DNA of 33,449 nt, taken from contig NZ_APMP01000036.1 in NCBI RefSeq assembly GCF_000372645.1, forward strand, positions 1-33,449, written 5' to 3'. The translations under genes and the position numbers were made by a program. This document shows positions 1 to 8,158 of the stretch, piece by piece. The notes beneath the pieces were generated by a model. It was not told the origin of the DNA. It saw only the letters and a list, made by a program, of their open reading frames with translations, and did not search any database. This DNA is from Caulobacter vibrioides OR37 (GTDB lineage Bacteria > Pseudomonadota > Alphaproteobacteria > Caulobacterales > Caulobacteraceae). The first letter of the stretch is position 1, and every line of letters begins with the position of its first letter.

Positions 1-40
1 GTGAAACACCGCCATCTCCGAGCACACACCCCCACCCCAA

Positions 41-63
41 CCCCTCCCCGCAAGGGGGAGGGG
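41..63. repeat. GC-rich palindromic hairpin upstream of pheT
   Basis: A 9-bp perfect inverted repeat (CCCCTCCCC / GGGGAGGGG) with a 5-nt loop. It looks like half of the short palindromic elements found elsewhere in this window. The pheT ribosome-binding site (GGAG at 67-70) lies just downstream, so the hairpin may sit in the pheS-pheT spacer of a bicistronic mRNA; pheS is expected to the left but is not visible here. Confidence 0.6.
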
Positions 64-77
64 CTTGGAGATCGAAA

Positions 78-2477
78 ATGAAATTCACCCTGTCCTGGCT
101 CAAGGATCACCTTGAGACCACCGCCACCGTCCCCGAGATCGTCGCGGCCATGACCATGGCCGGGCTCGAGGTCGAGCACGTCGCCGATCCGGCGACCAAG
201 CTGAAGCCCTTCACGGTCTGCAAGATCGTCGAGGCCGTTCAACACCCCAACGCCGACCGCCTGCGGGTCTGCCAGGTCGACACCGTCGACGGCCGCAAGG
301 AGATCGTCTGCGGCGCGCCGAACGCCCGCGCGGGCCTGACCACCATCTACGCCCCGATCGGCGCCTATGTGCCGGGCCTGGGCGTGACCCTGGTCGAGAA
401 GCCGGTGCGCGGCGTCGTCTCGAACGGCATGCTCTGCTCGGCCGCCGAGCTGGAATACGCGACCGAGAGCGACGGCATCATGGAGCTGCCCGACAGCCTC
501 GCCGTCGGTACGCCGGCCGTCGACGCTCTGGGCCTGGAAGCCGTCATCGACTTCGAGGTCACCCCCAACCGCCCCGACTGGCTGGGCGTCGCCGGCATCG
601 CCCGCGACCTGGCCGCGGCCGGCGTCGGCGCGCTGAAGGATCTGTCGATCGCGCCGGTCGCCGGGACCTTCCCCTGCCCGATCACCGTCAAGGTCGACGG
701 CGAGGCCTGCCCGGTGTTCGCCGGCCGGCTGATCAAGGGCGTCAAGAACGGCCCCTCGCCCAAGTGGCTGCAGGATCGCCTGACCGCCATCGGCCTGCGC
801 CCGATCAACGCCCTGGTGGACGTCACCAACCTGATCTCCTACGACCGCGCCCGGCCGCTGCACGTCTATGACGCGGCCAAGCTGTCGGGGACCGAGATCT
901 CGACGCGTCTGGGCCGTCACGGCGTCCATGGCGACGAGCACCTGATCGCGCTGGACGGCAAGACCTACGAACTGACGCCCGACATGTGCGTGATCGCCGA
1001 CGCGCTCGGCGAGCGCCCGATCGGCCTGGGCGGCGTGATGGGCGGCGAGAGCACCGGCTGCTCGGACGAGACCGTCGACGTCTTCATCGAGAGCGCCTGG
1101 TTCGAGCCGATCCGCATCGCCCAGACCGGTCGCGCCACCGGCATCAACAGCGACGCCCAGTACCGTTTCGCGCGGACGGTCGACACCGGCTCGGTCGTCC
1201 CGGGGATCGAGCTGGCCACCAAGCTGATCCTGGACCTGTGCGGCGGCCAGCCGTCGGAGATCATCGTCGCTGGCGAGGCCCCGGCCGCGCCGAAGGGCTT
1301 CACCTTCGATCCGGCCTATGTCGAGCAGCTGTCGGGCCTGTCGGTCTCAGCCGATCGCGCGCGCCAGATCCTGGTCGCCCTGGGCTTCGACGTGACGGAC
1401 GGCTCGCCCTGGACCGTCACCCCGCCCACCTTCCGCCGCGACGTGGAAGGCAAGGCCGACCTGGTCGAGGAAATCGCCCGCATCGCCGGCTATGGCGCCC
1501 TGCCCTCGACGCCGCTGCCGGAGGTTCCGCGCGCCGTGGGCGGGATCCTGACCGCCAAGCAGGCTCGCGCCCGCGCGGCGCGCCGCGCCCTGGCGGCCGC
1601 CGGCTACGCCGAGGCCGTGAGCTTCAGCTTCACCAGCCGCAAGACCGCCGAACTGTTCGGCGGCGGTCAGGCCGAGCTGGTGCTGGCCAATCCGATCGCC
1701 TCGGAGCTGGACTGCATGCGCCCGTCGCTGCTGCCCAACCTGATCGAGGCGGCCGGCCGCAACGCCCGCCAGGGCTTCCCGGACGCGGCCCTGTTCGAGA
1801 TCGGCCCGACCTTCCACGGCGACAAGCCGACCGACCAGCGCACCGTCGTCTCGGCGATCCTGGTCCCGAAGGCCCCGCGCGGCTGGGACAAGGCCCCGCA
1901 AGGCGACGTCTTCACCGTCAAGGCCGACCTGCTGGCCCTGCTCGAGGAACTGGGCGCGCCCGTCGCTTCGCTGCAGACGGCGCAGGGCTCGACCTCGTCC
2001 TGGTGGCACCCGGGCCGCTCGGCGCGCCTGCAGCTGGGCCCGAAGGCGGTGATGGCCGAGTTCGGCGAGATCCACCCGGCGGTCCTGAAGGCCCTGGACG
2101 TGGCCGGCCCCGTCTACGGCTTCGAGATCACCCTGGAGGCGATCCCCGAGCCGAAGAAGAAGTCGGTGAAGACTCGTCCGGCCTTCTCGCCCTCGGCCCT
2201 GATGCCGCTGACCCGCGACTTCGCCTTCCTGGTCGACAAGGCCAAGGCCGCCGGCGATCTGGTCAAGGCCGCCGCCGGCGCCGACAAGGCGCTGATCACC
2301 GCCGCGCGCGTCTTCGACGTCTATGAAGGTCCCGGCGTGCCGGACGGCTTCAAGTCGGTCGCGATCGAGGTCGTGGTGCAGCCGCGCGAGGCGACCCTGA
2401 CGGACGCCGAGATCGAGGCGCTGTCGGCCAAGGTCGTCGCGGCGGCCGAAAAGGCGGGCGGGAAGCTGCGGTCGTAA
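78..2477 (+). CDS. pheT: Phenylalanine--tRNA ligase beta subunit
   Basis: Beta subunit of the cytoplasmic (alpha-beta)2 phenylalanyl-tRNA synthetase, which charges tRNA-Phe and edits mischarged tyrosine. The 799-residue length matches full bacterial PheT. The N-terminus (MKFTLSWLKDHL) is typical. An EMAP/tRNA-binding OB domain covers about residues 40-150 (HPNADRLRVCQV, IVCGAPN). The B3/B4 editing domain follows (RPINALVDVTN, GLGGVMGG), then B5 and the core catalytic-like fold, and the FDX-ACB anticodon-binding domain fills the last ~95 residues (PLTRDFAFLVD, VFDVYEG). The ATG at 78 has GGAG 7 nt upstream. The partner pheS should lie immediately to the left. No frameshift or truncation seen. 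Confidence 0.98.
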   Translation: MKFTLSWLKDHLETTATVPEIVAAMTMAGLEVEHVADPATKLKPFTVCKIVEAVQHPNADRLRVCQVDTVDGRKEIVCGAPNARAGLTTIYAPIGAYVPGLGVTLVEKPVRGVVSNGMLCSAAELEYATESDGIMELPDSLAVGTPAVDALGLEAVIDFEVTPNRPDWLGVAGIARDLAAAGVGALKDLSIAPVAGTFPCPITVKVDGEACPVFAGRLIKGVKNGPSPKWLQDRLTAIGLRPINALVDVTNLISYDRARPLHVYDAAKLSGTEISTRLGRHGVHGDEHLIALDGKTYELTPDMCVIADALGERPIGLGGVMGGESTGCSDETVDVFIESAWFEPIRIAQTGRATGINSDAQYRFARTVDTGSVVPGIELATKLILDLCGGQPSEIIVAGEAPAAPKGFTFDPAYVEQLSGLSVSADRARQILVALGFDVTDGSPWTVTPPTFRRDVEGKADLVEEIARIAGYGALPSTPLPEVPRAVGGILTAKQARARAARRALAAAGYAEAVSFSFTSRKTAELFGGGQAELVLANPIASELDCMRPSLLPNLIEAAGRNARQGFPDAALFEIGPTFHGDKPTDQRTVVSAILVPKAPRGWDKAPQGDVFTVKADLLALLEELGAPVASLQTAQGSTSSWWHPGRSARLQLGPKAVMAEFGEIHPAVLKALDVAGPVYGFEITLEAIPEPKKKSVKTRPAFSPSALMPLTRDFAFLVDKAKAAGDLVKAAAGADKALITAARVFDVYEGPGVPDGFKSVAIEVVVQPREATLTDAEIEALSAKVVAAAEKAGGKLRS

Positions 2478-2480
2478 TCT

Positions 2481-2616
2481 CCTTCTCCCCTTGCGGGAGA
2501 AGGTGGCAGCCGTAGGCTGACGGATGAGGGGTCGCTTAGGCGGCCCCTTTTCGTTGGATAGGGTGATCAACCCCTCATCCGGCGCTGCGCGCCACCTTCT
2601 CCCGCAGGGGGAGAAA
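2481..2616. repeat. Paired palindromic intergenic repeat
   Basis: Two related GC-rich units (2481-2531 and 2571-2616) lie in opposite orientation, each with an inner hairpin (for example CTTCTCCC/GGGAGAAG) and the shared pieces GGTGGC and GATGAGGGG. The pair could fold into a long hairpin. The same architecture recurs at 5862-5993 and 8159-8275, so this is a dispersed REP/BIME-like family. Confidence 0.75.
2528..2551 (+). terminator. Rho-independent terminator of pheT
   Basis: An 8-bp stem (GGGGTCGC / GCGGCCCC, one G-U pair) with a TTAG loop is followed by TTTT. It lies 50 nt after the pheT stop, between the two arms of the palindromic repeat. Confidence 0.65.
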
Positions 2617-2770
2617 GATTTCGATCTGCTGACTTTCCAGGCGCCAAGCCTTGCCAAAGGCAAAGCCGGCCCTCGTCCGTGACCGAACGTCCCTGCGCGG
2701 GGCAAGCCCTTGCGCGGTGGCGGATGTCACGCTACCTGTAACAAGCGCCTACTGGAGTCATCGCTTCCAC

Positions 2771-2923
2771 ATGCATTCGACCTTCGCCTTCGCCGCCTTT
2801 GCGACCACCGGCCTCGCCGTCGTGGCCGCGATGTCGTGCGCGGTGTCGATGTGGAACATGATTAACACCCAGATTAAAACCGTGCCTATCCGGACGGGGC
2901 AAAATCGGCGCAAGCAGCGGTAG
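2771..2923 (+). CDS. Possible 50-residue single-pass membrane peptide
   Basis: Not recognised. The ATG at 2771 gives a 50-residue product with one hydrophobic stretch (about residues 4-28, FAFAAFATTGLAVVAAM) and a basic tail (NRRKQR). That is the plan of a small type I or II membrane peptide. GGAG lies about 14 nt upstream, which is far for a ribosome-binding site. The reading frame stays open upstream to 2651, but that extension falls in low-complexity sequence next to a repeat. The ORF is bracketed by the pheT terminator and a very strong terminator at 2964-2995, so it occupies its own transcription unit. It could also be a leader or attenuator peptide for the ACT genes that follow, though it lacks the runs of one amino acid usual in such leaders. 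Confidence 0.35.
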   Translation: MHSTFAFAAFATTGLAVVAAMSCAVSMWNMINTQIKTVPIRTGQNRRKQR

Positions 2924-2963
2924 GAACCTACCAAAACCAAAGCCGAAGGATCGCAAGATCTCC

Positions 2964-2995
2964 AAAAAGCCCCGCTCCCACGAGCGGGGCTTTTT
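2964..2995 (+). terminator. Strong rho-independent terminator
   Basis: A perfect 14-bp stem (AAAAAGCCCCGCTC / GAGCGGGGCTTTTT) with a CCAC loop. Because of the A and T runs at its base it can work on both strands. It separates the possible small ORF at 2771 from the ACT gene pair at 3046. Confidence 0.88.
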
Positions 2996-3045
2996 GTTGC
3001 GCGGTTCCTCGGTCCCAAAAGCTCTCATGCAAAGGACCAACCCCA

Positions 3046-3342
3046 ATGAGCTACCTGCCCTCGCCACCCGCCTTCCATAGCGACCAGGAAGGCGTCACCG
3101 TTCACCAGCTGTTGCTGGCCGCCCAGGACGCGCCCAGCGCGCTGGAAGCCGTCCGCCAGGGTCTGGCCGATAGCGGCGCCGAGCTGTGCGGCCTGACCAT
3201 GAAGCCGGTCGGCCACATCGTCGAAGCCTCGCTGCGCGTGCGTCACCTGGGCGACCAGGCCGCGCGCCTGCTGGCCCGCGATCTCGCCGCTTGGCCGGGC
3301 GTCAACTCGGCCTCGGTCGAACACCAATGGCTGCGCCCGTGA
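3046..3342 (+). CDS. Small ACT-domain-like protein
   Basis: 98 residues. After a ~15-residue lead, the sequence has the beta-alpha-beta-beta-alpha-beta pattern of a single ACT domain (HQLLLAAQDAPSALEAV, then ELCGLTMKP, VEASLRVRHL and VNSASVEHQW). It resembles stand-alone ACT subunits such as the small regulatory subunit IlvM/IlvN of acetolactate synthase. ACT domains usually bind amino acids and control biosynthetic enzymes, but the ligand and partner here are unknown. The start is supported by AAAGGA at 3031-3036. The stop overlaps the start of a second, similar gene, so the two products are probably translated together and may form a heterodimer. Family call is by fold pattern only. Confidence 0.7.
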   Translation: MSYLPSPPAFHSDQEGVTVHQLLLAAQDAPSALEAVRQGLADSGAELCGLTMKPVGHIVEASLRVRHLGDQAARLLARDLAAWPGVNSASVEHQWLRP

Positions 3343-3629
3343 GCGACCACGTAGAGCCGCTCAAACCGGAAGAGGTCTCCCTGGCGTCCCTCCGGCGCCG
3401 CCTGTTCCTCGTCACCGCCGAGGACACGCCCGATGCGCTGATGCGCGTACTGGGCGTGGCCTCCGTGCAGCGGGCCCGCCTGCGCGCCCTGACCGCCGCT
3501 CCCGAGGGCCAGCATCTGGCCATTCGACTCGAGATCGACGACCAGGGCGACGCCCGCGCCGAGGTCCTGGCGTCGCGCCTGGCGGCCTGTCCGTCGGTGC
3601 GCGGCGTCGGTTTCGGTTGGCGAATGTAA
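3339..3629 (+). CDS. Second small ACT-domain-like protein
   Basis: About 96 residues. The core repeats the ACT-like pattern of its upstream neighbour (RRRLFLVTAEDTPDALMRVLGV, RARLRALTAAPE, LAIRLEIDDQ, VRGVGFGWRM). The GTG at 3339 overlaps the previous stop as GTGA, the usual sign of translational coupling, so I prefer it; an in-frame ATG at 3327 would add four residues. A tandem ACT pair like this could be a two-chain amino-acid sensor, or a duplicated regulatory subunit whose catalytic partner lies elsewhere. No catalytic motifs are visible. Confidence 0.68.
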   Translation: MSDHVEPLKPEEVSLASLRRRLFLVTAEDTPDALMRVLGVASVQRARLRALTAAPEGQHLAIRLEIDDQGDARAEVLASRLAACPSVRGVGFGWRM

Positions 3630-3685
3630 CCATCGCGCCCTTTCGTGCGTATCTGAGCGCAGTCCGCCTTTTCTGGAGCCGCCCG

Positions 3686-4288
3686 ATGCGCCGACTGCTC
3701 GTCGCCCTTGCCGCCGCCTTCGCCCTGCTGGGCGTCGACACCGCCCTGGCCGCGCCCCCGCCCGCGCCGGTCAAGACCGAGACCGCCGTCTTCGCCGGCG
3801 GCTGCTTCTGGTGCATGGAGCACGACATGGGCGGCATCCCCGGCGTGCTTAAGGTCGAGAGCGGCTATACCGGCGGCCACGTCAAGAACCCGTCCTATCG
3901 CGACGTCACCAGTGAACAGAGCGGCCACTACGAGTCGGTTCGCGTGACCTACGATCCGGCCAAGACCGACTATGGCTTCCTGCTCTACCGCTACTGGAAG
4001 CTGGTCGATCCCACCGACGACGGCGGCCAGTTCTGCGACCGCGGGCCCTCTTACCGCCCGGCCGTCTTCGTCACCCCCGCCCAGCGGCCGATCGCCGAGA
4101 AGTCTCGCGACGAGGCGGCCAAGCGCCTCAAGACCGGGACCATGAAGGCCCAGATCCTGCCGCTGCAGACCTTCTGGCCCGCCGAGGAATACCACCGCGA
4201 CTACGCCAAGCGGCACGCGCTGGACTATTCGCTGTACCGTTCCGGCTGCGGCCGCGACGCCCGCTTGAAGCAGGTTTGGGGGAATTAG
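3686..4288 (+). CDS. msrA: Exported peptide-methionine (S)-S-oxide reductase
   Basis: Reduces the S-epimer of methionine sulfoxide in oxidised proteins. The catalytic signature GGCFWCMEHDM is intact, with the nucleophilic Cys in GCFWC, followed by family motifs GYTGG, Y.DVTS..SGHYESV, and HRDYA near the C-terminus. The ATG at 3686 has GGAG 8 nt upstream and opens a signal peptide (MRRLLVALAAAFALLG, cleavage likely after ALA), so this copy should act in the periplasm. A longer reading from 3617 would overlap the preceding gene and bury the signal peptide. Length (200 residues) fits a one-domain MsrA. A Cys near the C-terminus (RSGCGRD) may be the resolving residue. Confidence 0.93.
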   Translation: MRRLLVALAAAFALLGVDTALAAPPPAPVKTETAVFAGGCFWCMEHDMGGIPGVLKVESGYTGGHVKNPSYRDVTSEQSGHYESVRVTYDPAKTDYGFLLYRYWKLVDPTDDGGQFCDRGPSYRPAVFVTPAQRPIAEKSRDEAAKRLKTGTMKAQILPLQTFWPAEEYHRDYAKRHALDYSLYRSGCGRDARLKQVWGN

Positions 4289-4302
4289 GGCCTCCGACCT
4301 CT

Positions 4303-4402
4303 CCGGCGAAAGCCGGGGTCCAGATCATAGGATGCAAGCGCGCCGCCCCCCTTCATCCCAGGCTGAAACTGGGTCCCGGCATTCGCCGGGAAGTTCGGGT
4401 TA
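4303..4402. repeat. Palindromic repeat of a second type
   Basis: The stretch holds an inverted repeat CCGGCGAAAGCCGG and, about 70 nt on, CCCGGCATTCGCCGGG with GGGTCC next to both. The two units face each other. It differs in sequence from the pheT-type element and fills most of the 189-bp gap between msrA and the DUF4139 gene. Confidence 0.6.
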
Positions 4403-4477
4403 TGTAGAAACTCAACCGCCTAGACTCCGCCTCAATGCCGTGATGTTTTACCGCTGTAAACACACGGGAGGACATCG

Positions 4478-5857
4478 ATGCACCGTCGCGCGCTGCTGGC
4501 TTCGGCCGGCCTGCTTCTGGTTCCGTTGAGCGCGCGGGCGCAGCAGCGCGAGGTCTCGGTCACGATCTACAATTCCGACCTCGCGCTGGTCGAGGACGCC
4601 CGGCCGCTGGACCTGAAGGCCGGCCGCCAGAAGCTGGAGTTCAAGGACGTCTCGGCCCAGATCCGTCCCGAGACCGTCAGCCTGTCGGCGCCCGGCGTCA
4701 CCATCCTGGAGCAGAACTTCGACTACGACCTGCTGACGCCCAGCAAGCTGATGGAGAAGGCGGTCGGCCAGCAGGTCAGGATCGTCCGCACCAATCCCGG
4801 CGACGGCAAGGAGACCACCGAGGTCGCCACCGTTCTGGCGGCCAACGAGGGCGTGGTGCTGAAGATCGGCGACCGCATCGAGGTGCTGCGCGACGACGGC
4901 GTTCCGACCCGCGTGATCTTCGACAAGGTGCCCGAGACCCTGCGCGCGCGCCCCACCCTGTCGGTCAATGTCGAGGCCGCCAGCGCCGGGCCGCGCCAGG
5001 CCAAGCTCAGCTATTTGACGTCGGGCCTGTCGTGGAAGGCCGACTATGTGGCGATGTTCGACGAGGCCAAGAGCGCCCTGGACCTGCAGGGCTGGATCAC
5101 GCTGTCCAACACCTCGGGCACGGCGTTCGAGAACGCCAAGACCCAGCTGGTGGCCGGCGAGGTGAACCAGCTCTCGCAGAACAACGGCTACCGCCCGCCA
5201 CGCCGCGGGACGCCGGGCGTGATCAGCGCCGGAACCGAAAGCGGGACCGGCGAGCGGGTCGCCGACTACTATCTCTATCCCCTGCCCGAACGGACCACGA
5301 TCGCCGCCAACCAGAACAAGCAGGTCGGCTTCCTGTCGGCCCAGGGCGTCGCGGCCAAGAAGGTCTACGAGGTGCGCGAGGGCTGGTTCGTCAGCCAGGG
5401 CGAGCCGGCGAAGGCCGTCGTCGCCATCCAGTTCAGCAACGCCAAGCTGGCGGGCCTGGGCAGCCAGCTGCCGGCCGGGACCATGCGGGTCTATATGCGC
5501 GACGCGGCCGGTGATCCCAAGTTCGTCGGCGAGAACGCCATCGGCCACACGCCCGCCGGTTCGGAGCTGTCGATCAAGATCGGCGAGGCCTTCGACGTGT
5601 CCAGCCAGGCGACGCTGGTGTCCGAGACCAAGGTCTCCAAGACCCGCTCGCGCTACGAGATGAAGTATCTGCTGCGCAACGCCAAGGACCAGCCGGTGAC
5701 GGTCGAGCTGCGCCAGGGCGGTCTGTGGCGCGACGGCGAGGTCAAGGCCGAAAGCCTCAAGAGCCGCCGCATCGACGCCCGGACCCTGGGCTGGAGCGTG
5801 CCGGTCCCGGCCAATGGCGAGACGACGCTCACCTTCACGGTCGAGACGGGGTGGTGA
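4478..5857 (+). CDS. Exported DUF4139 domain protein (first of a tandem pair)
   Basis: A 459-residue secreted protein with a clear signal peptide (MHRRALLASAGLLLVPLSARAQ). The mature part begins with the beta-strand pattern of DUF4140/DUF4139 proteins (VTIYNSDLALVEDARPLDLKAG) and contains the family hallmarks FDYDLLTPSKLMEKAVG, YLTSGLSWKADY, LQGWITLSNTSGTAFENAKTQLVAGEV, and a C-terminal VTVELRQGG. The biochemical role of this family is unknown. GGGAGG lies just upstream of the ATG. The stop overlaps the ATG of a second DUF4139 gene by 1 bp (TGATG), so the two are coupled and probably arose by duplication. Confidence 0.85.
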   Translation: MHRRALLASAGLLLVPLSARAQQREVSVTIYNSDLALVEDARPLDLKAGRQKLEFKDVSAQIRPETVSLSAPGVTILEQNFDYDLLTPSKLMEKAVGQQVRIVRTNPGDGKETTEVATVLAANEGVVLKIGDRIEVLRDDGVPTRVIFDKVPETLRARPTLSVNVEAASAGPRQAKLSYLTSGLSWKADYVAMFDEAKSALDLQGWITLSNTSGTAFENAKTQLVAGEVNQLSQNNGYRPPRRGTPGVISAGTESGTGERVADYYLYPLPERTTIAANQNKQVGFLSAQGVAAKKVYEVREGWFVSQGEPAKAVVAIQFSNAKLAGLGSQLPAGTMRVYMRDAAGDPKFVGENAIGHTPAGSELSIKIGEAFDVSSQATLVSETKVSKTRSRYEMKYLLRNAKDQPVTVELRQGGLWRDGEVKAESLKSRRIDARTLGWSVPVPANGETTLTFTVETGW

Positions 5858-7566
5858 TGGCGACCTCCTCACCCGCATCGCGGGGGAGGTGGCGCGATGC
5901 GGATACGCATCGTGACGGAGGGGGCGCTCGCCCTGGCCGCCAGCGCCCCCTCCACCGCTTCGCGGTCCCCCACCCCCGTTTCACGGGGGAGGATAGGGCG
6001 CTCGTCGCCGCCGCGCTGAGTCTGTTGCTCGCCCTCCCCGCCCACGCCGCCACCGTCGTCTCCCCGGCGCCCGAAGCGGTCGCGGTGACGCTCTATCGCG
6101 ACGGCGACGGACCCTTCCAGGCGATGCCGGAATGGCAGCGGGAACAGGCGCGCCAGAAGGGCCTGATCCTGGTCGTCGAGACCCGGGCCGTGGACCTGCC
6201 CGCCGGTCGCCATGTGATCCGTTTCGACGGCGTCGCCGAGGGCCTGATCCCGCAGAGCGCGGCGGTCGAGGGCCTGCCCGGCCAGGCGATCGAGCGCAAC
6301 TACGACTATGCCCTCTTGAGCCCCGGAACCCTGGTCGAGCGGTCGCTGGGCCAGCCGATCAAGGTGGTGCGCACCAACCGCAAGACCGGCAGCCAGCGGA
6401 TGGTGGACGCCACCCTGCAGCAGGGCCCGGATGGCCTGATGGTCCGCACCGCGGACGGCGTCGAGGCCCTGGGCTGCTCCGGCGGCCCGGAGCGGCTGGT
6501 GCTGGGCGCCGTCCCCGACGGCCTGACCGACAAGCCCAGCCTGTCGACCGTGGTCGACGTTCCAAGGCCGACGCGCGCCAAGCTGACGGTTTCCTACCTG
6601 GCGCTGGGGGTGAACTGGCAGGCCGACTACGTCGCGCGCCTCCATCCGGACGGCAAGCATCTGGACCTGACCGGCTGGCTGACGCTGGTCAACAGCGGCG
6701 GCAGCGCCTTCGTCGACGCCCGGACCCAGGCGGTGGCCGGCAAGCTGGCCCGCCAATATGTCAGGGTGAACAAGGGACAGCCGGAGGCGATCGTCCGCGC
6801 CTGCTGGCCGATGGACACGACGCACTCGGGTCGCGCCGCCGCCGAGGCCTATGCCGGCGCGCCGCCGCCTGCGCCTCCGCCGCTGCCCATACCGCCCGTG
6901 ATGGCCCGCGCCTCCGTCGAGGAGATCATGGTCACCGGTCAGCGGGCCAAGCTGGCCGAGCAGTCGAACCTGGGCGACTACAAGCTCTACACCCTGCCCG
7001 AGCCGGTCACGCTGAACGCCCGCCAGACCAAGCAAGTCGCCTTCCTCGACCAGAAGAACGTCGCCTTCCAGCGACTGTACGTGGTCGAGGTCAATAGCTG
7101 GGACGTCCTCGGCGACACCTTCTTGGCGCCGCAGGTCACCTTGCGCCTGGAGAACAAGACCGCCAACGGCCTGGGCAAGCCCCTTCCCTCGGGCGCGCTC
7201 TCGGCGATGGAGACGGTCGACGGCCGCCCGACCTTCGCCGGCGAGCAGGCGGTGCGCGACGTGGCGGTCGGCGAGCCGCTGGATCTGGCGATCGGCCAGG
7301 CCATGGATGTCCGCGCCCGCCCGCGCCTCGTCGCCGAACGGAAGCTCGCCAAGGGCCGCACGCGGCGCGACTACGAGGTCGATCTCTCCAACGCCAAGAC
7401 CGTTCCGGTCACGATCGAGCTGCGGCAGAACCCCAACCTGCCGGCCTTCAAGCTGGTCGCCGAGCCCCAGCAGCACGACATCCAGCAGGGCCGGATCGCC
7501 TGGCGCGTGACCCTGGGACCCGGCCAGACCACTGTCTTCCGCTACGCGATCGCGTACGGCGGCTGA
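5857..7566 (+). CDS. DUF4139 domain protein (second of pair), N-terminus disturbed by a repeat
   Basis: Paralogue of the preceding gene, sharing NYDYALLSPGTLVERSLGQ, VSYLALGVNWQADY, LTGWLTLVNSGGSAFVDARTQAVAG and VTIELRQNP. It has an extra Pro/Ala-rich loop (about residues 330-350, PPPAPPPLPIPP). The coupled ATG at 5857 gives 569 residues, but about the first 45 codons are read from a palindromic repeat (5862-5993). A normal signal-peptide core (LVAAALSLLLALPAHA) only begins after it. The repeat therefore seems to have landed at the 5' end of the gene without breaking the frame. The true start may be different (no in-frame ATG lies between the repeat and the signal core), or the signal may be internal. 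Probably periplasmic if exported at all. Confidence 0.78.
   Translation: MATSSPASRGRWRDADTHRDGGGARPGRQRPLHRFAVPHPRFTGEDRALVAAALSLLLALPAHAATVVSPAPEAVAVTLYRDGDGPFQAMPEWQREQARQKGLILVVETRAVDLPAGRHVIRFDGVAEGLIPQSAAVEGLPGQAIERNYDYALLSPGTLVERSLGQPIKVVRTNRKTGSQRMVDATLQQGPDGLMVRTADGVEALGCSGGPERLVLGAVPDGLTDKPSLSTVVDVPRPTRAKLTVSYLALGVNWQADYVARLHPDGKHLDLTGWLTLVNSGGSAFVDARTQAVAGKLARQYVRVNKGQPEAIVRACWPMDTTHSGRAAAEAYAGAPPPAPPPLPIPPVMARASVEEIMVTGQRAKLAEQSNLGDYKLYTLPEPVTLNARQTKQVAFLDQKNVAFQRLYVVEVNSWDVLGDTFLAPQVTLRLENKTANGLGKPLPSGALSAMETVDGRPTFAGEQAVRDVAVGEPLDLAIGQAMDVRARPRLVAERKLAKGRTRRDYEVDLSNAKTVPVTIELRQNPNLPAFKLVAEPQQHDIQQGRIAWRVTLGPGQTTVFRYAIAYGG
5862..5993. repeat. Palindromic repeat inside the 5' end of a coding region
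   Basis: Two related units in inverted orientation (about 5862-5930 and 5941-5993). They share GGGGGAGG, GGAGGGGGCGCT and an inner hairpin (CCCCCGTTTCACGGGGG in the right unit). Same architecture as the intergenic elements at 2481-2616 and 8159-8275, but this one lies within the open frame of the second DUF4139 gene. Confidence 0.75.
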
Positions 7567-7618
7567 CGGTGGCGTTCGTCATCGACGGGCCTTACGCTCG
7601 TCGGCGAAGGAGTCCTGG

Positions 7619-8146
7619 ATGAAGAAACCCCCGCTGGAGACCTGGCTGGAGCGCGGCCTGTTCGCCTCGCGCTGGCTGATGGCGCCGTTCTATGTCGGCC
7701 TGGTCGTCGCCCTGGCGGCGCTGATCGTCGTCTTCTTCCAGGAACTGTTCCACGAACTGCCGCATCTGCTGGCGATGAAGCCGGAGGACGCGATCCTGCT
7801 GGCCCTGTCGCTGATCGACCTGTCGCTGGCGGCCAACCTGCTGGTGATCGTCATCCTGTCCGGCTACGAGAACTTCGTCTCCAAGATCGACACCGCCAGC
7901 CACGAGGACCGGCCCGACTGGATGGGCACGGTCGATTTCTCGGGCCTGAAGATGAAGCTGATCGCCTCGATCGTGGCGATCTCGGCGATCGCCCTGCTCA
8001 AGGCCTTCCTGAAGCTGACCGAGCCCGGCGCGACCCTGGATCAGCCGCGCCTGATGTGGCTGGTGATCGTCCACCTGTCGTTCGTGGTCTCGGGCGTGCT
8101 GCTGGCCGTGATGGACTGGCTGAACGGCAAGGTCGAGAAGCATTGA
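7619..8146 (+). CDS. UPF0114 (YqhA-family) inner-membrane protein
   Basis: 175 residues with three or four hydrophobic segments (about 20-45, 60-83, 113-132, 143-165). It matches the conserved YqhA pattern: an ER.LFASRWL.AP.Y start, the FFQELFHELP segment, then LSLIDLSLAANLLVIVILSGYENF, the polar stretch WMGTVDFSGLK.KL.ASIVAISAI, and a late VHLSFVVSGVLLAVMD. Function of the family is not established. AAGGAG at 7608-7613 fixes the start. Follows the DUF4139 pair by 52 bp in the same direction and may be co-transcribed. Confidence 0.9.
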   Translation: MKKPPLETWLERGLFASRWLMAPFYVGLVVALAALIVVFFQELFHELPHLLAMKPEDAILLALSLIDLSLAANLLVIVILSGYENFVSKIDTASHEDRPDWMGTVDFSGLKMKLIASIVAISAIALLKAFLKLTEPGATLDQPRLMWLVIVHLSFVVSGVLLAVMDWLNGKVEKH

Positions 8147-8158
8147 GACGCTATGGAT

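Noticed and set aside
2862..2877. TTAA-N8-TTAA inside the possible small ORF
   Set aside because: The spacing is 8, not the 7 needed for a CtrA full site, and it lies within the proposed coding region.
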